In this document: in pieces, positions 1 through 8,342 of the stretch
How the letters are laid out: each line of letters starts with the position of its first letter
Numbering within the stretch: the stretch's first letter is position 1
The notes under the pieces: generated by a model
What the model was told of the DNA's origin: nothing
The model's input: the letters and a program-made list of their open reading frames with translations, nothing else
Database searches by the model: none
Source: an uncultured Bacteroidia bacterium
GTDB taxonomy: Bacteria; Bacteroidota; Bacteroidia; Bacteroidales; UBA932
Assembly (NCBI GenBank): GCA_902792815.1
Contig: CADBAY010000004.1
Coordinates: 62,001-126,000 of the forward strand
DNA: 64,000 nt
Reading direction: 5' to 3'
Program-made: the position numbers and the translations under genes

Positions 1-1791
1 CTGCAGGCGGGTGCCTGAAGTGAGCAGGTAGTATCCTTTCTCCAAAACGTAGTCGAGGCGGAAGGGACCGTTCTCATCGTATTCCATAAGGCGGGAGCCG
101 CTTTGGCCTATGCGGGTAAAGGTGTATTGCCTGTAATACTCCGGCTTCGAAGAGAGGGGAGTGGAAAGCTTCACGATTGCCACGGGAGCAGCATTTCCGG
201 GTACTTCGCTTTCAAATGCCGCGTCAATCCACAGGTCTCTTTGGAAATACTGCACCTTCCCGGTCACCTGGTCGATGCGGGCGGGTATGCCGAGGGTGCG
301 GCACAGGGCCACAAAGAAGATGTCCCTCCCGCGGGCGTCGGCTTTGCGGGCTCGCCATACATCCACCGGCGAGGTGCGCAGGCCCTGCGGGTTCCGTCCC
401 TCCACCAGGGAAATGCTGTCGCGCACCCATTGAACCACTTCCCGGGCGGAATGCAGCCGCCCGGCTATTCCGGAGCCCCGGACTTCTTTCCTGAAAGGCC
501 TGAGGTGCTCCAGCTCCACACGGGGCGAGACAACATCAGGATTGTCGCTCGTAATGGGGAGGACGTCTTCAAGGACATCCAGGGTAACATCACTCCGGTC
601 TTTGTCGGAGAGGGACTGAAGCACTGTTGTGCCCTCCTCGCCGTGGGCTTCAAAAAATGAGTCGGAATCAGGGTTGCGGTGGGGATGGGAATTGCGTATG
701 GCATCTTCGGCGGCAAGGCGCTGCCTGTTGGCCTCTTCCTGCTCCGGGGTGGCTCCGGAAGGAATGGGGTTCTCGGGCGGCGGCACTATGTCGATATCGG
801 CGCTGAAACGCTCCCCGATGTTATGCTCAAGGCGTACTGTCACGCTCTCGGAACTTGCTTTTGCAAATCCGAACTTCCCGTCTTTTTGCGCCCATACCAG
901 CAGGTCTCCCAGACCGGTGTCGAGGGCTGCAGTGCCGTCGGCTCCCGTGGTGTAAGCGGCAACGGTATAGAACTCGGCATAATTGTAAATCTTGAATTCC
1001 ACCTTTGCTCCTTGGACGGGAGATCCGCCGTCGAGCACGGTCACAACGGTGCGCCGTGCAGGTACGTAGCCTCGGATTACATTGATTTCGGTATAGCATG
1101 GGGTGCGCCGGATAACATCCTCGGGTCCGTCGTAATTGCCGTACACCTTGGTGTGCAGGAGCATTGCCCGTGACACAGGGGCGTTGAACCAGGCATTGTC
1201 AAGTGTGGGCGCAGGCTCACAGGCGCCCATGAAATGCCACTTTCCGTCTTCGGTGTAAACTTCTACCCAGGCATGGTTGTCGTCGGTGTGTGCCCAGCGG
1301 GGAGTGTAAACCTGCCGCGCCGGTATGCCTGCTGCCCTTAGAGCGGCTACGGTAAGTACCGATTCCTCGCCGCAGCGCCCTACACCCCGTCGGACGGTAG
1401 CCATAGGAGCGCTGGTGCGGCCGTCGGAAGGTTCGTAACAAGCCTGCTCGTGGCACCAGTGATTGATTTCCAGTGCAGCTTGGCTCAGGCTCATTCCCTT
1501 GATCCGGGCGCAAAGAGTATCGGCATATGTGGTGCGGAAGTCGTCAAGTGTTTCGTTGTTCACCCTTAGGGGCAGCACAAAGTGGAGAAACTCCCGCTCC
1601 GGAACATTCCACTTCATGTCCTTGCGGACCTGGAGTGTTTTGGCCACGTTTGCCTCCCAGTAGCTGCGCGGGTACATCAGGCTGTCCGGCAGAGGCATAG
1701 CCTCATACAGCCAGTCGACGTATTTTTCCGATCCCGTGCAGGAAGAGAGCAGCAGTAAAAGAAAGCAAAAAAAAGCGGCACGTTTCATCAT
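1..1791 (-). CDS. Transglutaminase-like lipoprotein (3' end cut by window)
   Basis: The reading frame is open from an ATG at 1791 (or the next codon, 1788) to the window edge, 597 codons without a stop, so the C-terminus is missing. The N-terminus is a lipoprotein signal with the lipobox LSSC (Cys17). A transglutaminase-like core follows: Cys139 in GRCGEES and His172 in DDNHAWVEV are placed as the catalytic pair, followed by the GACEP stretch. A second, weaker transglutaminase-like segment with ALCRTLGIPARI lies near residue 500 and has kept no obvious catalytic Cys. Between them is a carboxypeptidase-regulatory-like beta-sandwich (GGSPVQGAKVEF). Known family: Bacteroidetes secreted transglutaminase-like proteins, substrate unknown. 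I infer an outer-membrane or periplasmic protein that acts on peptides or cell wall. Confidence 0.8.
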   Translation of the reverse strand, partial: MMKRAAFFCFLLLLLSSCTGSEKYVDWLYEAMPLPDSLMYPRSYWEANVAKTLQVRKDMKWNVPEREFLHFVLPLRVNNETLDDFRTTYADTLCARIKGMSLSQAALEINHWCHEQACYEPSDGRTSAPMATVRRGVGRCGEESVLTVAALRAAGIPARQVYTPRWAHTDDNHAWVEVYTEDGKWHFMGACEPAPTLDNAWFNAPVSRAMLLHTKVYGNYDGPEDVIRRTPCYTEINVIRGYVPARRTVVTVLDGGSPVQGAKVEFKIYNYAEFYTVAAYTTGADGTAALDTGLGDLLVWAQKDGKFGFAKASSESVTVRLEHNIGERFSADIDIVPPPENPIPSGATPEQEEANRQRLAAEDAIRNSHPHRNPDSDSFFEAHGEEGTTVLQSLSDKDRSDVTLDVLEDVLPITSDNPDVVSPRVELEHLRPFRKEVRGSGIAGRLHSAREVVQWVRDSISLVEGRNPQGLRTSPVDVWRARKADARGRDIFFVALCRTLGIPARIDQVTGKVQYFQRDLWIDAAFESEVPGNAAPVAIVKLSTPLSSKPEYYRQYTFTRIGQSGSRLMEYDENGPFRLDYVLEKGYYLLTSGTRLQ

Positions 1792-1821
1792 GCCGCTAAT
1801 TTAGTAAAAAAAACTTTGCCG

Positions 1822-2676
1822 TTACTTAAGAATCTTTTTGAACAAGCCTTTGGCAAGACCCTCGAGTCCGCCTTGACTGGATGCCTTGGGAGATTCCTGG
1901 CGAGGAGGAGTATCAACGTAGAAATAGGTGCAGATCTGCCCGTCCATGCAGGCGTCGGTGCGGTTCCAACTCCAGCACACTCCGTCGATAATCTTGTAGT
2001 ATGTGTCGGCGTTGAGGTCCTGGGGATTTGAACAGCCGCGGGCGATAAAGCCGGCGCTGCGCAGTTTGGCGGCGTAGGCCTCTACAAGGAAGGGACGACC
2101 GTCCAGGATAAGCCTGAATGAAGGATAGCCGTTGCGGGGAGTTTCTTCTTCAAGAATGAAATTGCTCCCGCCTACATCCCATTTTGGGAAAGCCGGAAGA
2201 TTCTGCTCCCAGTCGGTGAAAATGGCCGCCTCTGCAGCTGCCTTACGGGCCTTTTCTTCCTCTTCCTCCCTCTTTGCCTGGGCAATGGCGCCGGAGAACA
2301 TCATTCCGAATCCTCTAAGTGCGGCAGCGGCGCTTGCCGCCTGGGCCTTTTCTTCTTCGGTCATAGGACGCTGTGCGGCAGCCTGTGCGGGCGCTTCTGA
2401 GGGTGAGCCTTCAGCAGGGGCACCCTCGGCCGGAGCTTCCGCTGCCGGAGCCTGCCCTGCGGCTGCTGCGTCAAGGTCTTTCTGCGCCTGATCCATGGCA
2501 GAGTCATACTTCTCCATGGCGTCTGCCGTGCGCTGGGTGGCATTGTCGATCGCTTCCGCCTGTTTGTTTGCGAACTTTTCAGCAGCAGGTTTTACGGCTT
2601 TCTCGACAGCTTTACTCAATGCGTTGCCGATACCATCGCTGATGGCACCGCCAACAAGGTTTTTAAGGAATCCCAT
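1822..2676 (-). CDS. Hypothetical protein with amphipathic/Ala-Pro-rich N-terminal half
   Basis: A 284-residue protein that I do not recognise. The N-terminus (MGFLKNLVGG) starts a Gly/Ala/Lys-rich amphipathic stretch with no clear cleavable signal peptide. A low-complexity Ala/Pro/Glu linker follows (residues about 75-105), then a charged REEEEEKARKAAAE helix. The C-terminal domain (about 155-265) is compact, rich in aromatic residues and has three cysteines (ARGCSN, DGVCWSW, DACMDGQ). It sits 5 bases downstream of the OmpA-family gene on the same strand, so the two are probably one transcript and the product may act at the envelope. No catalytic motif is visible. Confidence 0.7.
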   Translation of the reverse strand: MGFLKNLVGGAISDGIGNALSKAVEKAVKPAAEKFANKQAEAIDNATQRTADAMEKYDSAMDQAQKDLDAAAAGQAPAAEAPAEGAPAEGSPSEAPAQAAAQRPMTEEEKAQAASAAAALRGFGMMFSGAIAQAKREEEEEKARKAAAEAAIFTDWEQNLPAFPKWDVGGSNFILEEETPRNGYPSFRLILDGRPFLVEAYAAKLRSAGFIARGCSNPQDLNADTYYKIIDGVCWSWNRTDACMDGQICTYFYVDTPPRQESPKASSQGGLEGLAKGLFKKILK

Positions 2677-2681
2677 ATCAG

Positions 2682-3785
2682 TTATTTTTTAACGAATTCT
2701 ACGCGGCGGTTCTTGGCCCGGCCCTCGTCGGTGCCGTTGTCGGCGACGGGGGAGCGGGAGCCTTTGCCAACGGCGCTAAGGCGCTCAGCGGCAACGCCTT
2801 GGGAGACGAGTGCCGCGACCACGGCCTCGGCTCTCTTCTGGCTCAGGGGATCGTTGACGGCGTCGGAACCTGTATTGTCGCAGTGGCCCTGGACCTCGAA
2901 ATTGAGTTCGGGGTGCTCTGCCATGAGTTTGGCGATACGGGCGATTTCGGTCATCGATTCGGGCTTGAGGTCGGCCTTGCCGGTGGCGAAGGTTATGCCG
3001 TAGGAGGTAATCTTGCCGTCGCTCAGCAGACGGTCGTACAGAGGCACTGCGCCCTTGGCGATGCGGACGTTGCTGATGCCGCTGTATTTGTAGAAGGTGC
3101 TGCTGCCAATGAAGAAATAACCCGGAGCTTTCATCGCCGGCACGTTTATTACGCGGACGCCGTTGATGTAGCCCTTGAAGGCCCTCTTGTTGAAGGAGAA
3201 GGCGAAGTGGTTCCATTCTCCGGCCTTAAGCGGATTGTCTTTTTCGTTGTAACCGCCGAAGTCCGGATTGAGTCCCAGTTCTTTCTCTCCGGCTGCCTGG
3301 TCGTCGGAATTCGGCTTGAGCAGACTCCACTCCATGTGCGAATATCCGTCTTCCCTATAATCAATGATTACGATGCTGGGAGCGTTATAGTAGTCTGACG
3401 CTCCGCGGTCGCCGAACAGTACTTCCATCCGCATAGAGGTTTCGCCATCTTCGGTGATAGGGGACAGGAACAGGTCGAATTCCAGTGTGAAGATTTCCGG
3501 CAACCAGTTCCACTGGTCTTTCATCAGGGGCATCACCTGTCCGATGCCGTTGTCTGTGAAGGCCAAAACCTTGCGGCCTTGGACCGAAGCGGTCTCCACG
3601 TAACCGTCAAGAAGGTCCCAATGGGAAGGGAACTCCCCGAGCTGTTCAGATGCAAAGTCATCTTCGAAGAAGATTTCGTCTCCGGGAACGAAATCCGATT
3701 TGGCATAGGCGTTTCCGGCCTCCTGGGCCAGCGCCCCTGAGAATGCTGTCACAAGGGCTGCAAGGGATAATATAAGTCGTTTCAT
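2682..3785 (-). CDS. OmpA-family protein with N-terminal beta-sandwich domain
   Basis: A 367-residue protein; I chose the ATG at 3785 because it begins a clean signal peptide (MKRLILSLAALVTAFSGALAQ), in preference to an upstream TTG. Residues about 35-225 look like a concanavalin/LamG-type jelly-roll (FEDDFASEQLGEFPSHW at its start, GEWNHFAFSFNK, GYINGVRV). Residues about 255-367 are an OmpA-like peptidoglycan-binding domain: ITFATGKADLKPES, then VQGHCDNTGSDAVNDPLSQKR and NRRVEFVKK. It probably anchors the outer membrane to diaminopimelate-type peptidoglycan while the jelly-roll binds a surface or periplasmic ligand. It precedes the Ala-rich protein by 5 bases. Confidence 0.88.
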   Translation of the reverse strand: MKRLILSLAALVTAFSGALAQEAGNAYAKSDFVPGDEIFFEDDFASEQLGEFPSHWDLLDGYVETASVQGRKVLAFTDNGIGQVMPLMKDQWNWLPEIFTLEFDLFLSPITEDGETSMRMEVLFGDRGASDYYNAPSIVIIDYREDGYSHMEWSLLKPNSDDQAAGEKELGLNPDFGGYNEKDNPLKAGEWNHFAFSFNKRAFKGYINGVRVINVPAMKAPGYFFIGSSTFYKYSGISNVRIAKGAVPLYDRLLSDGKITSYGITFATGKADLKPESMTEIARIAKLMAEHPELNFEVQGHCDNTGSDAVNDPLSQKRAEAVVAALVSQGVAAERLSAVGKGSRSPVADNGTDEGRAKNRRVEFVKK

Positions 3786-3821
3786 AACAAACAATTGGTA
3801 TTTGCAAAAATCGTGTCAATA

Positions 3822-6800
3822 TTATGGCAGTTGAGGCAGCCCAAGGTCTTTGAACGTGCGGTCGGCGGGGACCGGAGGCAGGGGCTTGCGGTCTTTGAGC
3901 TGTCCGAGGGCCACTTCTACTGCTTTTATGAGCTGCTCGTCTGTGCCTGCATATTCCTTGAGAGGATCGTTGTCAAGCAGGATGTCAGGGTCAACTCCGT
4001 GGTTCTCCACGATCCACTCGCCGGTGGCTCTGTCGTAATTGGTAAAGAAAGGTACGCGTACGTCGGTGCCGTCCATATAGGGCAAGGGGCCGCTGATGCC
4101 GACAATTCCTCCCCAGGTGCGGGTGCCAACCACCGTGCCCAGCTTGTTGGCCTTGAAGCTCCAGGGGAACAAGTCTCCGTCGGAGGCGGAGTATTTGTTG
4201 ATAAGCAGCACCTTGGGGCCGGTGTGCGTGCCGTCGGGCACCGTGCCGGTCATGGTGGAGTTGCGGCTCATGGTAAGGCGGTACACCTCTCTCTTGAGGC
4301 GTTCGATAATCATCGGCGAGATGTTGCCGCCGCCGTTGGCGCGGTCGTCTATGATAAGGGCTTCTTTGTCCAGCTGAGGATAGTAGTAGCGTGCGAATTC
4401 GCTCAGTCCTTCGGGCCCCATGTCGGGAATGTAGATGTATCCCACCTTGCCTCCCGAAAGCTCGTCCACGGTGCGGATGCACTTCTGCACCCATTCATAG
4501 TGACGGATGGGATACTCGTCGGCTATGGGCTTGACTATCACCTTCTTGCCTCCGGCTGCGGGCTTGTCGTTGACGGTGAGCTCGGTGAGAACTCCAGCTT
4601 TGCCTATCAGCTGCTTGTAGATGTTGTCAACGTCTTTAAGGCTCACGCCGTCTATAGCGGTTATGTACTGTCCTGCTTTTACTCCCAGCCCTGGCTCGCC
4701 CAGAGGGCACCGGAGCTTCTCGCTGTAAGGTGCACCTTCCAGGATGCGGTCTATCTTGAAGAATCCGCTCTTGTCGCGGGAAATCTCCGCGCCGAGCAGA
4801 CCCATCTGTATGCGTTCGGGTTTGGGGTATTCGCCGGGGCTGACGTAGGCGTGACCGGATGCAAGCTCAGAAATCATTTCGCCTATTACGTAATTAAGGT
4901 CAAGGCGTGTACGGACATAGGGGAGAAGCACGGAATACTTGTCTTTGATAGCTTTCCAGTCCCTTCCGTGCATGTTCTGGACGTAGTAGCCGTCGCGGAA
5001 GGCACGCCATACCTCATCGAAAATCTGTGCCCACTCCTGGGGGTAGTCGATGAATGCAACCGCATCTGAAGTGTTGATTGTTTCGCCGTGCATCTTTGCC
5101 CCGAACTTGGCGGCGCTCCAGCCACCCCTCTCGCGGATGAGGGCCATCTTGTCGCCGGCACGATAGGAGATACGCCCCTTGGCGCACTCTTCGTCGCTGC
5201 CCGTGGCCAGGTCGTACACCTTGGTGCCACCAAAGTCACTGTGCCATATTTTCTTGCCGTCGGAATAGAAGCCCATGCCGCCGAAGGGGAGTTTGACTAT
5301 GCGGGACCATATGCCGTCAGGGTCGATTTTGACCGTCCCGGAATCTTCCTTCGCGGCTTTGTCGGGCTTGTCGGCTTTTTCGGCCTTTGGCGATTCGTCC
5401 TTGGGAATCAGCGGGTTAGGCGTGTCGACGGAGAGCATGGCCAGGTATGCCGACCCCATGTTGCCCAGGGTGAAGTTCCACTCTATGCGGCTGTACTGCG
5501 GGTTGATGTCTCGGTCGGAGCTGAAAATCAGGTACTTGCCGTCGGTCGAAAATACGGGGCCGCTGCTATTGTACCAGCGTTCGGTCACCGGGTATTCCTT
5601 GCCGCTTTCGATATTGTACACATACACTATGTTCATCTCGTTCTTGGCGGGACGCGTGTAGGTGAGCCATTTGCTGTCGGGCGAGAAAGATACGCCCCTG
5701 AATTCGGCCTCGGGATTCTGCATTATGGTGCGTTTGGCTCCTGAGGGCACGCTCACCTCCACAAGGCGGTTCTTCCGGTCGGTATAGAGCAGGGTTTTGC
5801 TGTCGGGGGCCCACTGGAGGCCGCGGATATAAGTGTCGGTCCCGCTTGTCAGCTGGCGCGGCTCCCCGCCCTCGGAGGCATCGTAGATGTATATTTCGGT
5901 CTCGCCGGTACCGTCGCCTATCCACACTATGTATTTGCCGTCGGGGCTCCAGTCGGCGCTGCGGTCGTTGGATGCGGGGGAGCGGCTCAGGTTGCGTGTA
6001 ACTCCCTTGCCCACAGGTATGTCAAACACCTCGCCGCGGGCGGTGGCCACCATCCTGCTGCCGTCAGGCGAGAGAGCGGCGCTGCTGATGCGCTTGCCCA
6101 CGGGTCGCCTTTCAATCCTGGCCTGGGTGTTGTCGGAGTTAAGGGTTACGGGCACTTTGACGCAGCTCCGTCCCTTGGGGTCGAACCGGTATATCCAGCC
6201 GCCGTTTTCGAACACTATGGTATGTCCGTCGGTGCTCGGAAACTTGATGTCGTACTCTTTGAAATCGGTTACCTTTTCAGTCTTGCCGTTTTTTACATTG
6301 TAGCAGAACAGGTTCATGATCATGTCCCTGTCGGAGGCGAAGAATATCTCGTCGCCTATCCACATGGGGAAGATGTCCTGGGCGTCGTTCTGCGTAATGT
6401 TGGTGACTTTCTTTGCCTTGGGATCCCAGATCCAGATGTCGTCGGCCATGCCGCCGCGGTAGTATTTCCAGGTGCGGAATTCGCGCATCACACGGTTGTA
6501 GGCGAGCTTCTTGCCGTCCGGGCTCCAGCAGCAGAATCCTCCCTCGGGTAGGGGAATCTCGGCGGGCATTCCGCCCTTGGGCGATACGGTCCATAGCTTG
6601 CCGGCAAAACCGTCGCTTATGCGGTTGCGGTAGATGATCTGCTTGCCGTCGGGACTCCATCCCATTACTATGTTGTTGGGCCCCATACGGTCGCCGAAAT
6701 CGTCGCGGGCATTGGTGGACGTCCAGGTAAGACGCTCGGGCTCACCTCCTTGGGCGGGGATGAGATAAACCTCGCGGTTGCCGTCGTACTCGCCTGTGAA

Positions 6801-7037
6801 TGCTATGCTCTTACCGTCAGGAGAGTAGCGGGCGAACGCTTCGAACCCAAGGTGCGAGGTAAGGCGCCTTGCCTCTCCGCCCTCTGCGGGAACGGTCCAG
6901 AGGTCACCGGCATAAGTAAATGCTATTTCACTTCCGTTTGTTGCAGGAAAACGCAGAAGTCGGGCGTCGTCCTGCGCAACTGCCGCAGATGATGCAGCTG
7001 CGATGGCCAGTGCGGCCAGTATAATGTGTGCTCTCAT
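3822..7037 (-). CDS. Tricorn-like S41 family protease
   Basis: A 1071-residue exported protease (signal peptide ending AAVAQDD). The N-terminal half consists of repeated WD40/TolB-like propeller blades with the recurring motif FSPDGK or WSPDGK. A Lys/Asp/Pro-rich hinge follows near residue 550, then a tricorn core domain, a PDZ domain (GVSLKDVDNIYKQLIG) and the S41 peptidase domain. The nucleophile is Ser952 in YSASDGD, and Glu1011 in VENHGVDPDI matches the conserved tricorn glutamate 59 residues later; SGHAY carries the expected catalytic Ser-His of the charge relay. Length and order fit the tricorn family. In Bacteroidetes such proteins are periplasmic and degrade peptides. The gene stands alone, about 40 bases upstream of the OmpA gene. 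Confidence 0.93.
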   Translation of the reverse strand: MRAHIILAALAIAAASSAAVAQDDARLLRFPATNGSEIAFTYAGDLWTVPAEGGEARRLTSHLGFEAFARYSPDGKSIAFTGEYDGNREVYLIPAQGGEPERLTWTSTNARDDFGDRMGPNNIVMGWSPDGKQIIYRNRISDGFAGKLWTVSPKGGMPAEIPLPEGGFCCWSPDGKKLAYNRVMREFRTWKYYRGGMADDIWIWDPKAKKVTNITQNDAQDIFPMWIGDEIFFASDRDMIMNLFCYNVKNGKTEKVTDFKEYDIKFPSTDGHTIVFENGGWIYRFDPKGRSCVKVPVTLNSDNTQARIERRPVGKRISSAALSPDGSRMVATARGEVFDIPVGKGVTRNLSRSPASNDRSADWSPDGKYIVWIGDGTGETEIYIYDASEGGEPRQLTSGTDTYIRGLQWAPDSKTLLYTDRKNRLVEVSVPSGAKRTIMQNPEAEFRGVSFSPDSKWLTYTRPAKNEMNIVYVYNIESGKEYPVTERWYNSSGPVFSTDGKYLIFSSDRDINPQYSRIEWNFTLGNMGSAYLAMLSVDTPNPLIPKDESPKAEKADKPDKAAKEDSGTVKIDPDGIWSRIVKLPFGGMGFYSDGKKIWHSDFGGTKVYDLATGSDEECAKGRISYRAGDKMALIRERGGWSAAKFGAKMHGETINTSDAVAFIDYPQEWAQIFDEVWRAFRDGYYVQNMHGRDWKAIKDKYSVLLPYVRTRLDLNYVIGEMISELASGHAYVSPGEYPKPERIQMGLLGAEISRDKSGFFKIDRILEGAPYSEKLRCPLGEPGLGVKAGQYITAIDGVSLKDVDNIYKQLIGKAGVLTELTVNDKPAAGGKKVIVKPIADEYPIRHYEWVQKCIRTVDELSGGKVGYIYIPDMGPEGLSEFARYYYPQLDKEALIIDDRANGGGNISPMIIERLKREVYRLTMSRNSTMTGTVPDGTHTGPKVLLINKYSASDGDLFPWSFKANKLGTVVGTRTWGGIVGISGPLPYMDGTDVRVPFFTNYDRATGEWIVENHGVDPDILLDNDPLKEYAGTDEQLIKAVEVALGQLKDRKPLPPVPADRTFKDLGLPQLP

Positions 7038-7065
7038 AATTGATGCTAAATATAATAATTTTTGC

Positions 7066-7073
7066 TATTTTTG
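7066..7073 (+). promoter_or_regulatory. Bacteroidetes -7 box upstream of the acyltransferase
   Basis: TATTTTTG matches TAnnTTTG, 26 bases before the ATG at 7100. The upstream element is poor (ATTG with a 23-base spacer), so this is a tentative promoter. Confidence 0.45.
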
Positions 7074-7099
7074 ATGCGCTAAAACAATAATAATCCGCG

Positions 7100-8131
7100 A
7101 TGTCCGAGATTTGGGAGAAAGATAGAAGATACAGTTTTTTGCGGCATTGGGCCGATTGGTGTACACGCCGCAGTTTCAGGAAATTGGAAGTTTCAGGGAG
7201 CCTGCCCTCCGACGGACGGGCCATAATCATAGCTCCTAATCATTGCAATACTCTGATGGATGCCCTTGTGGTTCTTCAGGCCCGCAAGGAGGCTACAGTG
7301 TTCGGCGCGCGGGCGGACATCTTCAACAAGAGCGCTGCGGCACGTGCCCTGCGTTTCTTAAAAATATTGCCCATTGCCCGGCAGAGGGACGGCTTCCACG
7401 CCGTTGCCAAGAATCTCGAGGTGATACCGCAGATTTACGATGTACTGCACCATGATGTGCCTTTCTGCATATTCCCCGAGGGCCGTCACCGTACCATGCA
7501 CTCATTGCTCCCGATACGCAAGGGCGTAGTGCGTCTTGCTGTCGGCAATGCCGAAACACAGCCCACGGCACTGGTGCCCGTCGGGCTTGATTATACCGAC
7601 TTTCTGCTCTATCGCGGCGAGTGCCGTATGCGCTTCGGGGAGCCTATAGATGTGAATGCCTATGTCGAGGCGCACCGGGGAGCGGGCAAGACGGAATTGT
7701 ACGAGGGCTTGAGCGCGGAGTTAAGCAAGCGCATCTCCGAGCTGATAGTTTATTTGCCAGATGATGAGCATTACGAGGAACGCCTCGATGCCGTTATGCC
7801 TTTGAAGAAACCCGGTTGGTGGAAGTATCTTCTGGCGGTGCTTACGGCTCCTTTCTTCGTGCTGTCGGCATTGCTTACTTTACCCATGTGGGGCGTAGCG
7901 GAATGGATTTGCCGCTTCAAGCTGGGTGACAAGTCTTTCAGCAACTCGGTCCGCTATCTTTTGAAATTTGCCGGAACGCCGCTGATGCTTTTGATCTGGG
8001 CGGTACTTGGGTTCGTTTTCCTGCCCTGGTGGGCGGCTGCCGGGCTGCTGGTCTATTTCCTGTGTTCCTACAGCATCTTCTACGACTGGCTTAACCTCCT
8101 CCTCCCTCACAGGACCTTTCCCCGACCCTGA
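7100..8131 (+). CDS. PlsC-like acyltransferase with C-terminal membrane segments
   Basis: A 343-residue protein of the lysophospholipid/glycerol-3-phosphate acyltransferase superfamily. Residues 47-54 (NHCNTLMD) give the catalytic His48 and Asp54 in the HX5D spacing seen in a Bacteroidetes subgroup, not the classic HX4D. FPEGRHR at 125-131 is the substrate-binding motif. The C-terminal third holds two or three hydrophobic helices (LLAVLTAPFFVLSALLTL and LMLLIWAVLGFVFLPWW), so it is an inner-membrane enzyme. It probably transfers an acyl chain to a glycerophosphate or related lipid; the exact acceptor cannot be told from sequence. It is divergent from the Tricorn-like gene. Confidence 0.88.
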   Translation: MSEIWEKDRRYSFLRHWADWCTRRSFRKLEVSGSLPSDGRAIIIAPNHCNTLMDALVVLQARKEATVFGARADIFNKSAAARALRFLKILPIARQRDGFHAVAKNLEVIPQIYDVLHHDVPFCIFPEGRHRTMHSLLPIRKGVVRLAVGNAETQPTALVPVGLDYTDFLLYRGECRMRFGEPIDVNAYVEAHRGAGKTELYEGLSAELSKRISELIVYLPDDEHYEERLDAVMPLKKPGWWKYLLAVLTAPFFVLSALLTLPMWGVAEWICRFKLGDKSFSNSVRYLLKFAGTPLMLLIWAVLGFVFLPWWAAAGLLVYFLCSYSIFYDWLNLLLPHRTFPRP

Positions 8132-8145
8132 ATTACGTGGTGGTA

Positions 8146-8189
8146 CTCAACGAATTATGGCGCCCCGCAAGGCGCCATAATTCGTTGAG
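8146..8189. repeat. Perfect 19-bp inverted repeat overlapping the tRNA-Gln 3' end
   Basis: The arms 8146-8164 and 8171-8189 (CTCAACGAATTATGGCGCC and its exact complement) flank the 6-base loop CCGCAA. The right arm includes the last bases of tRNA-Gln, so the copy on the left duplicates the acceptor end in inverted orientation. The symmetry extends a few bases further with a one-base bulge (GGTACTCAAC against GTTGAGGTACC). No T-run follows on either strand, so it is not a classic intrinsic terminator. Confidence 0.85.
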
Positions 8190-8255
8190 GTACCAGGATT
8201 CGAACCTGGGCAGACAGAACCAAAATCTGTAGTGCTACCATTACACCATACCTCA
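8185..8255 (-). tRNA. tRNA-Gln (anticodon TTG)
   Basis: Read on the minus strand, a 71-base cloverleaf starts TGAGGTATGGTG. The acceptor stem TGAGGTA pairs with TACCTCA, the anticodon stem ACAGA/TCTGT encloses the loop TTTTGGT with anticodon TTG, and the T loop is GGTTCGAATCC. CCA is not encoded. A TATCTTTG box at 8266-8273 lies 10 bases upstream and is a likely -7 promoter element. Confidence 0.95.
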
Positions 8256-8342
8256 ATTCCGGAGGCAAAGATACGATATTTTTGTAGAAAACGAGAATAA
8301 TTACTAATTTTAAGGTTTGGAAAAAACAACCAAGCCTTAAAT

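Noticed and set aside
3795-5069. 424-codon plus frame antisense to the Tricorn-like protease
   Set aside because: Shadow frame; the S41 motifs are on the minus strand.
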